A stretch of 64,000 bases of DNA from Phenylobacterium montanum. Its GTDB lineage: Bacteria > Pseudomonadota > Alphaproteobacteria > Caulobacterales > Caulobacteraceae. Every line of letters begins with the position of its first letter. Position 1 is the first letter of the stretch. A model generated the notes under the pieces. It ran no database searches and was not told the DNA's origin. It saw only the letters and a list, made by a program, of their open reading frames with translations. A program made the translations under genes and the position numbers. Where the stretch lies: assembly GCF_018135625.1 (NCBI RefSeq), contig NZ_CP073078.1, positions 992,001-1,056,000 on the forward strand. Direction: 5' to 3'. Positions 54,229-62,916 of the stretch are shown here, in pieces.

Positions 54229-54689
54229 CTCGAACGATCACCCCCGCCCCGGTGCGCCGCTCGGTCACCGTAAAGGCCTCGCGCGAGCGGGCCTGGGCCG
54301 TGTTCACCCATGACATCGGCCTCTGGTGGCCCCGCACGCACCACATCGGCGCCGCGGCGATGAAGACCGCGACCATCGAACCGCGAGCCGGCGGCCGCTG
54401 GTACGAGACCGGCGAGGACGGCTCGCAATGCCCCTGGGGCGAGGTGCTCACCTGGGAGCCGCCCAGCCGGCTGGTGCTGGTCTGGCGGATCGGCGGGGAC
54501 TTCACCTACGACCCGACCCTGCACACAGAGGTCGAGGTGGTGTTCACCGAAACGGCCGACGGCGTGCGGGTTGACCTGGAGCACCGGTATCTGGAGCGCA
54601 TGGGCGAGGCCGAGGGACGCGCCCGGGCCGCCTTCGAATCTCCCAACGGCTGGGGCGGTGTCCTGGCCCTGTTCGCCGAAGCCGTTTGA
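54225..54689 (+). CDS. SRPBCC/AHSA1 domain protein
   Basis: 154-residue START-like fold with a deep hydrophobic pocket. VRRSVTVKASRERAWAVFTHDIGLWWPRTHHIG, GGRWYETGEDGSQCPWGEVLTWEPPSRLVLVWRI and GWGGVLALFAEAV are the AHSA1 blocks. Co-translated with the ArsR regulator (ATGA overlap) and followed by a GST gene 30 bases later, suggesting a small detoxification operon. Confidence 0.9.
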   Translation: MTRTITPAPVRRSVTVKASRERAWAVFTHDIGLWWPRTHHIGAAAMKTATIEPRAGGRWYETGEDGSQCPWGEVLTWEPPSRLVLVWRIGGDFTYDPTLHTEVEVVFTETADGVRVDLEHRYLERMGEAEGRARAAFESPNGWGGVLALFAEAV

Positions 54690-54718
54690 CCAATTCACGC
54701 CAAGGAAGGAACCGCACC

Positions 54719-55372
54719 ATGTCCCGTTCTCCCGTCACCCTGCATACCGTGCCCGGCAGTCCCTATGGCCGTGTGGTGATGATCGCCCTGGAGGAGAAGG
54801 GCGCGTCCTATCGGATCGCCCCGCTGGCCTTCGGCGACCACAAGAAGCCTAACTATCTGGCCCTGCAGCCCTTCGGTCGCATCCCGGTGCTGGATGACGG
54901 CGACTTCCGGCTCTACGAGACCCAGGCGATCCTGCGCTATGTCGACCGGGCCTTCGAAGGGCCGGCGCTGCAACCCAAGGAGCCCAAGGCCCTGGCGCGT
55001 ATGGACCAACTGATGAACATCATCGACTGGTACCTGTTCCCGCAGGTGACCGTCACCATCCCCTACCAGCGCATCGTGGTCCCGCTGATGCTAGGCGGCC
55101 AGCCGGACGAGGCCGTGGTGGCGGAGGGCGTGCCGAAGGCGCGGCATTGCGTGGGCGCGATCGAGGATTTGATGGCGGGCCAGCCATTCCTGACTGGCGA
55201 CAACTTGAGCCTCGCCGACATCATGATGTTCACCCACATCGACTATCTGGCGGCCACGCCGGAGGGCCGCGAGATCCTGGAGGGCCGGCCACTCCTGGCC
55301 TGGCTGGGCCGCATGCAGGCCCGCGACAGCGTCAAGGCCACCAACCCGCCGGCGCAGCCCGCCGCAGCCTGA
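54719..55372 (+). CDS. Glutathione S-transferase family protein
   Basis: 217 residues. Thioredoxin-like N-terminal domain (TLHTVPGSPYGRVVMIALEEKGASYRI, FGRIPVLDDGDFRLYETQAILRYVD with the cis-Pro and ETQAI glutathione-binding motif) and all-helical C-terminal domain (GQPFLTGDNLSLADIMMFTHIDYL). Ser in GSPYGR is the likely glutathione-activating residue. AAGGAAGGA precedes ATG 54719. Third gene of arsR-SRPBCC-GST. Confidence 0.94.
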   Translation: MSRSPVTLHTVPGSPYGRVVMIALEEKGASYRIAPLAFGDHKKPNYLALQPFGRIPVLDDGDFRLYETQAILRYVDRAFEGPALQPKEPKALARMDQLMNIIDWYLFPQVTVTIPYQRIVVPLMLGGQPDEAVVAEGVPKARHCVGAIEDLMAGQPFLTGDNLSLADIMMFTHIDYLAATPEGREILEGRPLLAWLGRMQARDSVKATNPPAQPAAA

Positions 55373-55378
55373 GCGACC

Positions 55379-55900
55379 TCAGACCTTCAGGCGCATCGGT
55401 CCTGTGTAGTCGCGCTTGCCGATCGGCGCGCCCTTCATACGCAGGATGTCGTAGGCGGTGGTGGCGTGGAAGTGCAGGTTCGGCAGCGAGAAGGACAGCA
55501 AAAAGCCTTCCGCCACGAACGGCATCCTGTAGTCGCGGAACTGGAAGGTGACGTCCCGGCCCTCCAGGGCGTCCACCTCCTCCCGGCTCAGCGCCTTCAG
55601 GGCGGACAAGGAGTCGGCCACCACGCCCTGCAGGGCGGCGTAGTCGTGCGGGCGGCCGTCGCTGGGCGGCCCGAACACGCCTGCCTTGACCCCTTCGATG
55701 GCGCCCAGCGAGTGGTGCGCCACCGAAACGATCTGGAAGCGGAACGGGAACATGTCGGAATGGAGCCGGGTCTCGACGATCTCGTCCGGGTTGATGCCGT
55801 TCTCGGTGCAATAAGCCAGGCCCCGGTCGAGGAAGCCGGACACCCCGGTCAGGGTCTGGATGAAACAGGCGACGCTCGCGTCGTAGAGTGAAATCGCCAT
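55379..55900 (-). CDS. DUF1993 family protein
   Basis: 173-residue soluble protein of unknown function. Recognised by SLYDASVACFIQTLTGVSGFLDRGLAYC, LHSDMFPFRFQIVSVAHHSLGAIEGVKAGVF and LPNLHFHATTAYDILRMKGAPIGKRDYTG. The fold is probably a DinB-like four-helix bundle, which the two His-bearing segments would suit, but no metal site is proven. Convergent with the GST gene, 6 bases apart. Confidence 0.85.
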   Translation of the reverse strand: MAISLYDASVACFIQTLTGVSGFLDRGLAYCTENGINPDEIVETRLHSDMFPFRFQIVSVAHHSLGAIEGVKAGVFGPPSDGRPHDYAALQGVVADSLSALKALSREEVDALEGRDVTFQFRDYRMPFVAEGFLLSFSLPNLHFHATTAYDILRMKGAPIGKRDYTGPMRLKV

Positions 55901-56048
55901 GGTGGACCACCTCCCGGAGATTCGATTGTGATTGGCGGCGAGCCTATCGAGGCGAGACCTGCTCGGGCAAGGAAAAGCGGCGGCCGCTCTTGAAAGCCGG
56001 ACGCCCGATCATAACTCCGGTCGCCACCCCCTGCCCGGTTTCGCCGCC

Positions 56049-56555
56049 ATGATGGACGCTGTCACGCTTCGCGCCCTGGAAGCCTTCCCCGATCAGCTGG
56101 AGGCCCATTTCGCCGCCTTTCCGCCAAGCTTTCGTCATTGGGCGCCGCCGTCCTGGGACGGTGTCCCCAGCGAGGCCTTCACCGCGATCGAGCAGGTCTG
56201 CCATGTGCGCGACATCGAGATCCTCGGCTATCACTTGCGCCTGCGCCGCACCCTGGCCGAAACCGATCCGATCCTGGCCTCGATCGACAGCGAAGTCCTG
56301 GCGATCGAGCGCGACTATGGCTCAGCCGACGCGCAAGCCGCTTTGGCCGCGTTCCGCGCCGCGCGCCTGGAGACCCTGGCGATCATCAGTGGACTGAGCG
56401 ACGCCGATTTCGCCCGAACCGCCGTGTTCGAGGGTTACGGCCCGCTCACGCTGAGAAGCCTCATCCACTATCTCTGCAGCCATGACCAGCAGCACCTGGC
56501 CGGGTTGCAGTGGCTGCGGGGCAAGATCGACGCCGCCGGCCTGTCAGGCCACTGA
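56049..56555 (+). CDS. DinB family protein
   Basis: 168 residues, putative metal-binding four-helix bundle of the DinB/YfiT type. The expected His ligands are in AIEQVCHVRDIEILGYH and LIHYLCSHDQQHLAGLQWLRG. Relatives include thiol transferases such as bacillithiol or mycothiol enzymes, but those thiols are not made by alphaproteobacteria, so the substrate is unknown. Two ATG codons in a row (56049, 56052). Its 3' end overlaps the convergent amidase gene by 12 bases. Confidence 0.82.
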   Translation: MMDAVTLRALEAFPDQLEAHFAAFPPSFRHWAPPSWDGVPSEAFTAIEQVCHVRDIEILGYHLRLRRTLAETDPILASIDSEVLAIERDYGSADAQAALAAFRAARLETLAIISGLSDADFARTAVFEGYGPLTLRSLIHYLCSHDQQHLAGLQWLRGKIDAAGLSGH

Positions 56556-58121
56556 CGCCAGCAGGGCCGGCGGACGTTTCTTCGGCCACTGGGTGGCCTG
56601 GTCATAGGCGTAGGCCAGCTGGAGACAGGCCAGCTCGGCGTGGTTCGGGCCGACGATCTGCAGCCCCATCGGCAGGCCCTGGGGGCCGAACCCAGCCGGA
56701 ACAGCCAGGGCCGGGCAACCAGTCATGCTGATCGGCAGCACCACCTTCATCCACTCGTGATAGGTCTCCATCTGGCGCCCGGCGATCTCGCTCGGCCAGT
56801 GCATATCGACGTTGAACGGGAACACCTGGGCCGTCGGCAGGACGAAATAGTCGTAGCGTTCGAACAGCTTGCGCACAGCCTGGTACCATTCGGCGCGCAC
56901 GACCTCGGCCCGGGTCACGTCATAGGCCGAGAGCTTCATGCCGCTCTCGACCTCGAAGATCGCCTCGGGCTTGAGCAGGGCCCGATGGGCCGGATCGTTG
57001 TAGTGCGCCAGGAGCCCGCTGCCTTCCTGCCAGGCGCGAAACACCAGCCAGGCGCGCCAGACCTTGTCGATCGGATAGTCGGGAACCGCCTCCTCGACCA
57101 CGCAGCCCAGGCTCTCGAAAGTCTTGAGGGCCACGCGACAGGTTTCCAGCACGCCCGGCTCGAACGGCAGATAGCCGCCGAAGTCGCCGCCCCAGGCGAT
57201 CTTCAACCCCTTGACCTCCCGCTTCAAAGGCCCCGCGAACTGGGCTGGATCCTCGGGGATCGACAAAGGCGCGCGGGCGTCATAGCCAGCCTGGACCGAC
57301 AGCAGCCAGGCGAGATCGGTCACGGTGCGCGCCATCGGCCCGGCCACGCCCATGGAGGGCAGGAAGATGTCCGGGCTCGCCGAGGGCACGCGGCCATAGC
57401 TGGTGCGGAAGCCATAGACGTTGTTCCAGCCCGCCGGGTTGCGCAGCGAGCCGCCATAGTCGCTGCCGTCCGCCACCGGCAGCATCCGCAGGGCCAGCGC
57501 CACCGCCGCCCCGCCGCTGCTGCCGCCGCTGGTGCGGCTCTGGTCGTAGGCGTTGCGGGTGGCGCCATAGACGTTGTTGTAGGTCTGCGAACCCAGGCCG
57601 AACTCCGGGGCGTTGGTCTTGCCGATCAGAATCGCGCCGGCCCTGCGCAGTCGCTCGACCATGATGCTGTCGAAGTCGGGGACGAAATCCTTGAAGATCG
57701 GCGAGCCGAAGGTGGTGCGTATGCCCTTGGTCGGCTGCAGGTCCTTCACGGCCAGCGGAAAGCCGTGCAGCGGCCCCAGCCGTTCGCCGCGAACCGCCCG
57801 CTCGTCGGCCTCAAGCGCCTCGGCCAGCAGCACCTCGCGCTCCCGCAGCGCGACGATGGCGTTGACCTTGGGGTTGAGCCTGTCGATCTGGTCCAGATAG
57901 GCGCCCATGGTTTCCCGCGCGGACAGCTTGCGCTTGCGCAGCGCCACCGCCAGGTCGACCGCATCCATCTCTACGAGGCCGGGCGCCTTGCCCACAGCCG
58001 TTCCCGCCGAGGCCATCACCGCCGCTCCCGAAAAGCCGAGAAAGTCGCGGCGGTCGAAGCCAGCCGAGTCGGCGCCGCAATCGTCCTTGCCCATGGCGCC
58101 CTCCAGCCCCGATCCGCCCAT
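56544..58121 (-). CDS. Tat-exported amidase (amidase signature family)
   Basis: 525 residues. The N-terminus has a twin-arginine signal, FDRRDFLGFSGAAVMASAGTAVG, so a folded protein is exported to the periplasm. Amidase signature triad: Lys in FPLAVKDLQPTKG, the cis-Ser in DYGGSLRNPAGWNN and the nucleophile in SRTSGGSSGGAAVALA. Related sequences include GatA, but export rules out a role in tRNA amidation. Substrate unknown; relatives act on amides, ureas or peptides. The ATG at 58121 is given; an ATG at 58094 would keep the Tat motif and is equally likely. Confidence 0.92.
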   Translation of the reverse strand: MGGSGLEGAMGKDDCGADSAGFDRRDFLGFSGAAVMASAGTAVGKAPGLVEMDAVDLAVALRKRKLSARETMGAYLDQIDRLNPKVNAIVALREREVLLAEALEADERAVRGERLGPLHGFPLAVKDLQPTKGIRTTFGSPIFKDFVPDFDSIMVERLRRAGAILIGKTNAPEFGLGSQTYNNVYGATRNAYDQSRTSGGSSGGAAVALALRMLPVADGSDYGGSLRNPAGWNNVYGFRTSYGRVPSASPDIFLPSMGVAGPMARTVTDLAWLLSVQAGYDARAPLSIPEDPAQFAGPLKREVKGLKIAWGGDFGGYLPFEPGVLETCRVALKTFESLGCVVEEAVPDYPIDKVWRAWLVFRAWQEGSGLLAHYNDPAHRALLKPEAIFEVESGMKLSAYDVTRAEVVRAEWYQAVRKLFERYDYFVLPTAQVFPFNVDMHWPSEIAGRQMETYHEWMKVVLPISMTGCPALAVPAGFGPQGLPMGLQIVGPNHAELACLQLAYAYDQATQWPKKRPPALLASVA

Positions 58122-58287
58122 CTCTTGGGCGCCGATTTAGAGGGGTAAGCCAGTCGCTGCGCAAGCCGCCGTGATCGCCGCTCGCGCCCCGGCCGCGGTC
58201 ACCGGCGCCCGCTGACCTTTTCGGGCAGGCCGCCTCGCACGCGGGGCGGGCGCGCACGTGAAGCATGCCCCAGGGGCGAGCGGCGCT

Positions 58288-58767
58288 TTACCGCTCCACG
58301 ATGTCTCGTTCTTGCGGCGCCAGTTTGGCGAGCAGGCGGTTCTGGGCGCGAAACGGCACGCCCTCCCGGTCCATCGCCGTCTGCAGGTTCTCGACCAGGG
58401 CGTTGAAGTCGGTGCGCTGGATGCCGAGGTCCTTGTGCGACGCCTTCATGGTCCGGCCGGTATAGGCGCAGCCGCCGTTCAGGATGTAGCAGAACTGCTC
58501 CTTCAAGGTCCGGCGCAGGCGCTCGATGTCCTGGTTCTTGAAGATGTCCGAGATGCGCGGGTCGGCGAGGTTCAGGTCGACCATCCGATCGACGATCCGG
58601 CCTATGCCCTCACGTCCATGAAACGCCTTCAGCATGGCCTCGCCCTCGAACGGCCTCGCCCCGGCGTTGGCGTTCGACTGGACGTAGGGATCTACGGGCT
58701 GCTCTTCGGCGAAGGCGGCGACGGGCGCCAGGATCAAGCCCACAGCCAGGGCGATCGGCTTCAGCAT
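58288..58767 (-). CDS. Secreted group 1 truncated haemoglobin
   Basis: 159 residues with a clear signal peptide (PIALAVGLILAPVAAFAEE), followed by a truncated globin (LKAFHGREGIGRIVDRMVDLNLADPRISDIFKN, KEQFCYILNGGCAYTGRTMKASHKDLGI). The proximal His would be in MKASHKDLGI. Two Cys in FCYILNGGC could form a disulfide in the periplasm. Truncated globins usually detoxify NO or carry O2 in the cytoplasm; an exported one is less usual. It starts 2 bases after the DUF3034 gene, with which it forms an operon. Confidence 0.85.
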   Translation of the reverse strand: MLKPIALAVGLILAPVAAFAEEQPVDPYVQSNANAGARPFEGEAMLKAFHGREGIGRIVDRMVDLNLADPRISDIFKNQDIERLRRTLKEQFCYILNGGCAYTGRTMKASHKDLGIQRTDFNALVENLQTAMDREGVPFRAQNRLLAKLAPQERDIVER

Positions 58768-58769
58768 CC

Positions 58770-59654
58770 TCAAAACCCCGTCTGCAGCGAAACATAGACC
58801 CCGTCCTGGCGGCGGAAGGTGGCGATGTCGCCGAGGTTCACATAGGCCAGGGTCGCCGAGACGTGCTTGTTCAGCGCATAGGCGGCGAACAGGTCCCACC
58901 AGTCGTTCTCGCGGGCGAAGCGCAGGTTGTCGGGCTTGGTCCTGTACTCCCCGCCCACGACAAGGCGGCGGCTGAGCATCACGCCGACCGAGCTTTCACT
59001 CTCCAGCGCATAGCCGCCCGAGCGGTCGCCGCCGAAGCCGAGGAGGCCGGTCTGGTTGGCGCGCGTCTCGCGCAGGGCCTCGTTCAGCACCAGGCTCCGG
59101 TCCAGCAGCAGCTTGGTCGCCGCCACATAGTAATCGACCCCGTCCGCCTGCCTGGCCCCCACTGCATGCAGCACGGCGGCCTGGCCGTTGTGCTTGTACT
59201 GCACGCCGACCGAGACCTGCGGCCACCAGCGGTCCTGGTCATAGACCGCATCGCCCAGTACATGCAGCTTGGCCCCGACCACGTCCTGGTCGAAGGTGAA
59301 GCCCTTGCCCAGGCCGAGCTTCGCCCCCGTCTCGCCGGTGTCGAACGACTGGCGGGCATAGGACAACTCCAGCCGGTCGCGGATCCCCATCGCCGCGCCA
59401 TAGCTGGTCAGGGTGAAGTTCGGCAGAGCGATATAGGTCGCGTGCAGGTTCGCGCCATAGCCGTCTCGGGTGGCGTAGCCGGTGGTCACCGCCCAGGTCG
59501 CCAGCCCCCCGCCGCCGGCCCCCTCGATGCTGCTGACCCCGCCGGTCAGCAGCAGCTTGCCCTGATAGGCGATCTCTTCGGCGGCCTCGGCGGCGCCGGC
59601 CGGGAGCCCGAGGGTCACGGCGAACAGGGACAGCAACAGGACGGGCGTGCGCAT
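58770..59654 (-). CDS. DUF3034 family outer-membrane-like protein
   Basis: 294 residues with a signal peptide (TPVLLLSLFAVTLGLPAGAAEA). The rest consists of alternating amphipathic strands ending in SLQTGF, which suggests a small outer-membrane beta barrel of about 12 strands. Family blocks: GKLLLTGGVSSIEGAGGGGLATWAVTTGYATRDGYGANLHATY and LSYARQSFDTGETGAKLGLGKGFTFDQDVVGAKLHVLGDAVYD. Function unknown. Encoded directly before the secreted globin; both products would meet in the periplasm or outer membrane. Confidence 0.85.
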   Translation of the reverse strand: MRTPVLLLSLFAVTLGLPAGAAEAAEEIAYQGKLLLTGGVSSIEGAGGGGLATWAVTTGYATRDGYGANLHATYIALPNFTLTSYGAAMGIRDRLELSYARQSFDTGETGAKLGLGKGFTFDQDVVGAKLHVLGDAVYDQDRWWPQVSVGVQYKHNGQAAVLHAVGARQADGVDYYVAATKLLLDRSLVLNEALRETRANQTGLLGFGGDRSGGYALESESSVGVMLSRRLVVGGEYRTKPDNLRFARENDWWDLFAAYALNKHVSATLAYVNLGDIATFRRQDGVYVSLQTGF

Positions 59655-59751
59655 GCCCCATGCCTTGCCAGACGCCGCCGCACAATTCGGTTAACGCCGC
59701 GACGTCAAACCGCCGCGCCAACTGGATTCGCGGGCGCCGCCGCATCGCCCG

Positions 59752-60153
59752 CTACCGCTCGGCGACGCCGGTCCCCTTGACCACGCCCTGGACGTTGACG
59801 TCCTCGGCGTCCCAGCGCCAGACCCAGGCGGTGTCGTCGCCGGCCGTGCGGCGACGCATCTGGATGATCCCGCCGTCGATGCAGTCGCCCTTGGTGATGT
59901 GCTCCTTGTAGCGCCAGGTGGTCCCGTCCGAGCCCAGGAACGAAAGGTCGCCGTCGCAGGAGACGGACGGATAGCTGATGCGCCCGCCGGCCCCGTCCAG
60001 GGTCATGGCCATCGGATAGGTCTCCGAGGTGTCGTTCTGCGTCACCCGCCCCTGCAGGGAGCCGCCGAGCCCGGACGCCCAGGCCCCGCCGGCCGCCAGC
60101 AGAGCCGCCGCCGCCACGCTGGCGCCCAAGGCCGAAAAGACTGCACGCTTCAT
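59752..60153 (-). CDS. Secreted protein of unknown function
   Basis: 133 residues with a signal peptide (VFSALGASVAAAALLAAGGAWA). The mature part GSLQGRVTQNDTSETYPMAMTLDGAGGRISYPSVSCDGDLSFLG and EHITKGDCIDGGIIQMRRR contains two Cys that may pair, and looks like an all-beta domain. The pattern SY-x-S-x-C-x-G and the length recall small periplasmic lysozyme-inhibitor-like or lipocalin-like proteins, but I cannot assign it. ATG 60153 follows GAGGAGA. Confidence 0.7.
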   Translation of the reverse strand: MKRAVFSALGASVAAAALLAAGGAWASGLGGSLQGRVTQNDTSETYPMAMTLDGAGGRISYPSVSCDGDLSFLGSDGTTWRYKEHITKGDCIDGGIIQMRRRTAGDDTAWVWRWDAEDVNVQGVVKGTGVAER

Positions 60154-60253
60154 CTGAAGTCTCCTCCTCGCCGTTCGCATCGTTTCTCGGGCCCGAGCGG
60201 GCGCCCGGGTCGCGACGATCCTTCCACCGTCAGGCCGTAGGCGCAAACGAATA

Positions 60254-60280
60254 GCCGCGGGCGCTCGGAACGCCCGCGGC
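60254..60280 (-). terminator. GC-rich hairpin after the lipoprotein gene
   Basis: GCCGCGGGCG (60254-60263) pairs perfectly with CGCCCGCGGC (60271-60280) over 7 bases. It lies about 95 bases beyond the stop of the minus-strand gene ending at 60374; only a weak T-rich tail follows, so termination is likely but not certain. Confidence 0.5.
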
Positions 60281-60373
60281 CATGGCGACCCGGGCCGAGC
60301 CCGCGCCGCCTTCGTTCGCAATCGCAGCGGCCTGGACGGCGACGCTGCAAGGCGCCGCCGCTGGCCTGCCGGG

Positions 60374-60895
60374 TCAGGTCGCCGGCTTGGCGGCCACTGT
60401 GGCCGGCGCCGCCGCCGCAGGCGCCGCAGCGGGCGCCGGCGGGGTTGCGGCCGGCGTGGCCGTCGCGGCCGGCGCAGGCGTCGCAGCCACAGCCGCAGGG
60501 GCCGCCTCGGCCGCCTCGAGGTTCACGTGCAGCGGATTCGGGTCCAGATCCAAGGTCGCGCCGCTGCCGACGTCCACTGCCGCGCCGATCACGCCGCCGA
60601 TCAGGGCGTTGCCGAGGAAGCCCGCCGCGCCGTTGCCGGCGATCTTCGGCTTTACGTCGACCGTCACCGACTTGTAGCCGGCCTTGGTCACGGTGACCGA
60701 AAAGCCGTCCTTGCGCGGCATGCGGATCGTGCATGGCGTGGACTCGCAGTTGAAGCCGCTCGTCGTCCGGGCCTGCGCCCCCGGCGGAGTCGATTCGATG
60801 GTGAATTGCTGGCTGGTGCCGCGCGTAACCGTGGCGCAGCCGCCCAGGCCGGCTGTCAGCGCAACGGCTGACAGCCCATAAATGATGGCTCGCAT
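60374..60895 (-). CDS. PEGA-like lipoprotein with Ala/Pro-rich tail
   Basis: 173 residues. Signal peptide with lipobox (SAVALTAGLGGCATVTRG), so Cys21 or so is probably lipidated. The next 60 residues, QFTIESTPPGAQARTTSGFNCESTPCTIRMPRKDGFSVTVTKAGYKSVTVDV, are a PEGA-type beta-sandwich with two Cys. Then a Gly-rich hydrophobic segment (GFLGNALIGGVIGAAVDVGSGA) that may lie in the membrane, and an Ala/Pro repeat tail. Similar proteins are common in Caulobacterales; their role is unknown. Confidence 0.78.
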   Translation of the reverse strand: MRAIIYGLSAVALTAGLGGCATVTRGTSQQFTIESTPPGAQARTTSGFNCESTPCTIRMPRKDGFSVTVTKAGYKSVTVDVKPKIAGNGAAGFLGNALIGGVIGAAVDVGSGATLDLDPNPLHVNLEAAEAAPAAVAATPAPAATATPAATPPAPAAAPAAAAPATVAAKPAT

Positions 60896-61066
60896 AAGTC
60901 CCCCCTTGAGAAACACGCCGCGCGGGCGCCCCGCCCCGCGGCTCCCGCGAGCGTAGCAAGCTTGGCTTTGGCTCGTCAACGGACAGCATGTTCGGGGGCG
61001 CAGACCCCAGCCGGTTGCCGAAGCTTTGCCTTGGTGTATAGCCGGTCAAGCGATTGGGGGGAATCA

Positions 61067-61942
61067 ATGCAGCGTTCAATCTTGACGATCCTTGCGGCCG
61101 TTGCCGCGGCGTCCGCCGCTTCACCTGCGGCCCTGGCCCAGTCCGCAGCTATGGCGCAGCCCGCAGCGCCGGCGACCGCCGAGGCGCCGGCCGCTCAGCC
61201 TGCCGCCCCGTCTTCGGCGACTCAGCCCGCCGCGCCTTCCCCGTCGGCGCCGACGCCAGCCCCCGCCGCGCCCGGGCCGGACTCGGCGGCCCAGACCGCC
61301 GCGCCCCAGACCACCGCGGCTCCCGCCGCCGCCAGCGCCACGACCCAGCCGGCGCCGGCCCAGGGCGCGACCGCGGGCGCAGTCACCGTCGCCTATGTCA
61401 AACACACCAAGCCGCCGCTTCTCTCCGACACCACCCCCGGCAAGGCCGGCATGGCCATGGTCGGCGCCATCGTCGCCCTGTCCACGGGCAAGGAGATCGT
61501 CGAAACCAACGACATCCAGGACCCGTCGGGGGCCATGGCCCACGACATCGCCGCCGCCTACGCCGCCGCGCACGGGGCGCAGGTTCAGGACGCACCCATC
61601 TCCAGCGACCGCGCCATGACTCGCGCCAAGCCGGAAGAGCTGGCGCAGCAGGCCGCCGGCGCGCGCTATGTCGTGGACGTCGACCCGCCCGGCCTCAACC
61701 TGATCTATTTCGGCCTCGACTGGGGCAAGTACGACCTGATGTTCATGGACTACGTGCGGATCATCGACACCTCCAGCAACACGGTGGTGGCCCACGCCAA
61801 GTGCTTCCTCAGGACCGAGAAGACCCCGGACAGCCCGAGCCACGACGCCTTGCTGGCCAATCGGGCCGAGAAGCTGAAGGCGCTGCTCGCCAAGAAGAGC
61901 CAGACCTGCGTCGAGCGCATGAAGGCCGACCTCAAGCTCTGA
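61067..61942 (+). CDS. Secreted protein with Ala/Pro-rich linker, unknown function
   Basis: 291 residues. Signal peptide (ILTILAAVAAASAASPAALAQ), a low-complexity Ala/Pro/Thr/Gln stretch from about 25 to 105, then an unrecognised domain (VAYVKHTKPPLLSDTTPGKAGMAMVGAIVALSTGKEIVETNDIQDPSGAMAHDIAAAYAA) ending with PGLNLIYFGLDWGKYDLMFMDYVRIIDTSSNTVVAHAKCFL. Two Cys near the end (AKCFLR, TCVERM) may pair. I have seen similar domains only as hypothetical proteins. GGGGGGAA precedes ATG 61067. Confidence 0.72.
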   Translation: MQRSILTILAAVAAASAASPAALAQSAAMAQPAAPATAEAPAAQPAAPSSATQPAAPSPSAPTPAPAAPGPDSAAQTAAPQTTAAPAAASATTQPAPAQGATAGAVTVAYVKHTKPPLLSDTTPGKAGMAMVGAIVALSTGKEIVETNDIQDPSGAMAHDIAAAYAAAHGAQVQDAPISSDRAMTRAKPEELAQQAAGARYVVDVDPPGLNLIYFGLDWGKYDLMFMDYVRIIDTSSNTVVAHAKCFLRTEKTPDSPSHDALLANRAEKLKALLAKKSQTCVERMKADLKL

Positions 61943-62017
61943 GGCTGTCGAGCTCGCGCCCCTAGCGCCGTCGATCGCCAGACGGTCCCGCTGCAAAGGC
62001 CGGCCGTTTCTCCCCGG

Positions 62018-62728
62018 TCACCCGTCGTCCCATCCGGCCGCCCAGCGCGCCTTGCGGCGGGCTTCGGCGGCGTAGGGGGAGCCGCGGGCGCGGGTCTCGG
62101 CTTCCCGGCCGGCCCAGGCCTCGTCGCGCCACAGGCCCCAGTCGGGCCGGAGGCCGAGATCGGCGCAGATGCGGGCGATGGTCTCGCTGACCGGCCGGTC
62201 GGCGAAGTCCGCCTCGGTCGGCTCGTTCAGCCGCTCGGCCAGGGCGTCCAGCAGCGGCTCGATATCGCACGCCTCCGCCTCGGTCTCGATCAGGGTCTCG
62301 ATCGCCTTGCGCGCCGCCGCCTGGTTGTTCACGGCGATGATGTTGCGCCCGACCCGTTCGGTCAGGGCCCGGTCCTCGGCCCGCGCGCGCCTGGCCGCCT
62401 CGGCCTCGCGCCGCGCCTCGACCTCAGGGCCCGACGCCCTCTCCGCCGGCCCCTCGGCCAGCCGCGCCTCCAGCGCCAGGGTCAGGCGCACGGCCCGGGC
62501 GATGCGCGAGAAGGCTAGCCCGGGATCGCCCGCCGCCGCCGGCCCGGCCTCACCGGCCTCCGCCGCCTCGGCCCGCGCCCGGGCCTCGCGCCCCAGCGCC
62601 TCGGCCATCTCCATGCCGATCTCGGCCAGCCGCGCCAGCACCCGCCCATGCCGCAGCGCCCGCGCCTCGGCGGGGCTGAGGGCGGGGTCGGCGTCATCGA
62701 AACCTGACTGCGGGACCGGAGCGTTCAT
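62018..62728 (-). CDS. Hypothetical cytoplasmic protein, helical and charged
   Basis: 236 residues, strongly charged and Ala/Glu/Arg rich, predicted mostly helical. Distinct pieces: RHGRVLARLAEIGMEMAEALGREARARAEAAEAGEAG, FSRIARAVRLTLALEARLAEGP, and a C-terminal part with LTERVGRNIIAVNNQAAARKAIETLIETEAEACDIEPLLDALAERLNEP and CADLGLRPDWGLWRDEAWA. No motif or signal found. The coding bias and complementary strand pattern support a real gene; converges with the gene at 61067. Confidence 0.65.
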   Translation of the reverse strand: MNAPVPQSGFDDADPALSPAEARALRHGRVLARLAEIGMEMAEALGREARARAEAAEAGEAGPAAAGDPGLAFSRIARAVRLTLALEARLAEGPAERASGPEVEARREAEAARRARAEDRALTERVGRNIIAVNNQAAARKAIETLIETEAEACDIEPLLDALAERLNEPTEADFADRPVSETIARICADLGLRPDWGLWRDEAWAGREAETRARGSPYAAEARRKARWAAGWDDG

Positions 62729-62916
62729 GCGCGCCAGCGCACCAGAGATTCAAGGCGCGGTCAAGAAAATGTTGCTGTTTTGTTCTTAAACCGATTTGAG
62801 GCCGCCGAAGACTTGACGCTACGGCCAAGCCGGCCTGAGATGCACGCGGGCGTAAGGGCCGGGCGCAGACCACCTCAAGGGTTGCGCGCCGTCGGTTCGG
62901 GATTGGGGGACAGTTC

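Noticed and set aside
61115-61380. GC-rich Ala/Pro low-complexity DNA as a repeat array
   Set aside because: It encodes the linker of the secreted protein at 61067, and the units are irregular.
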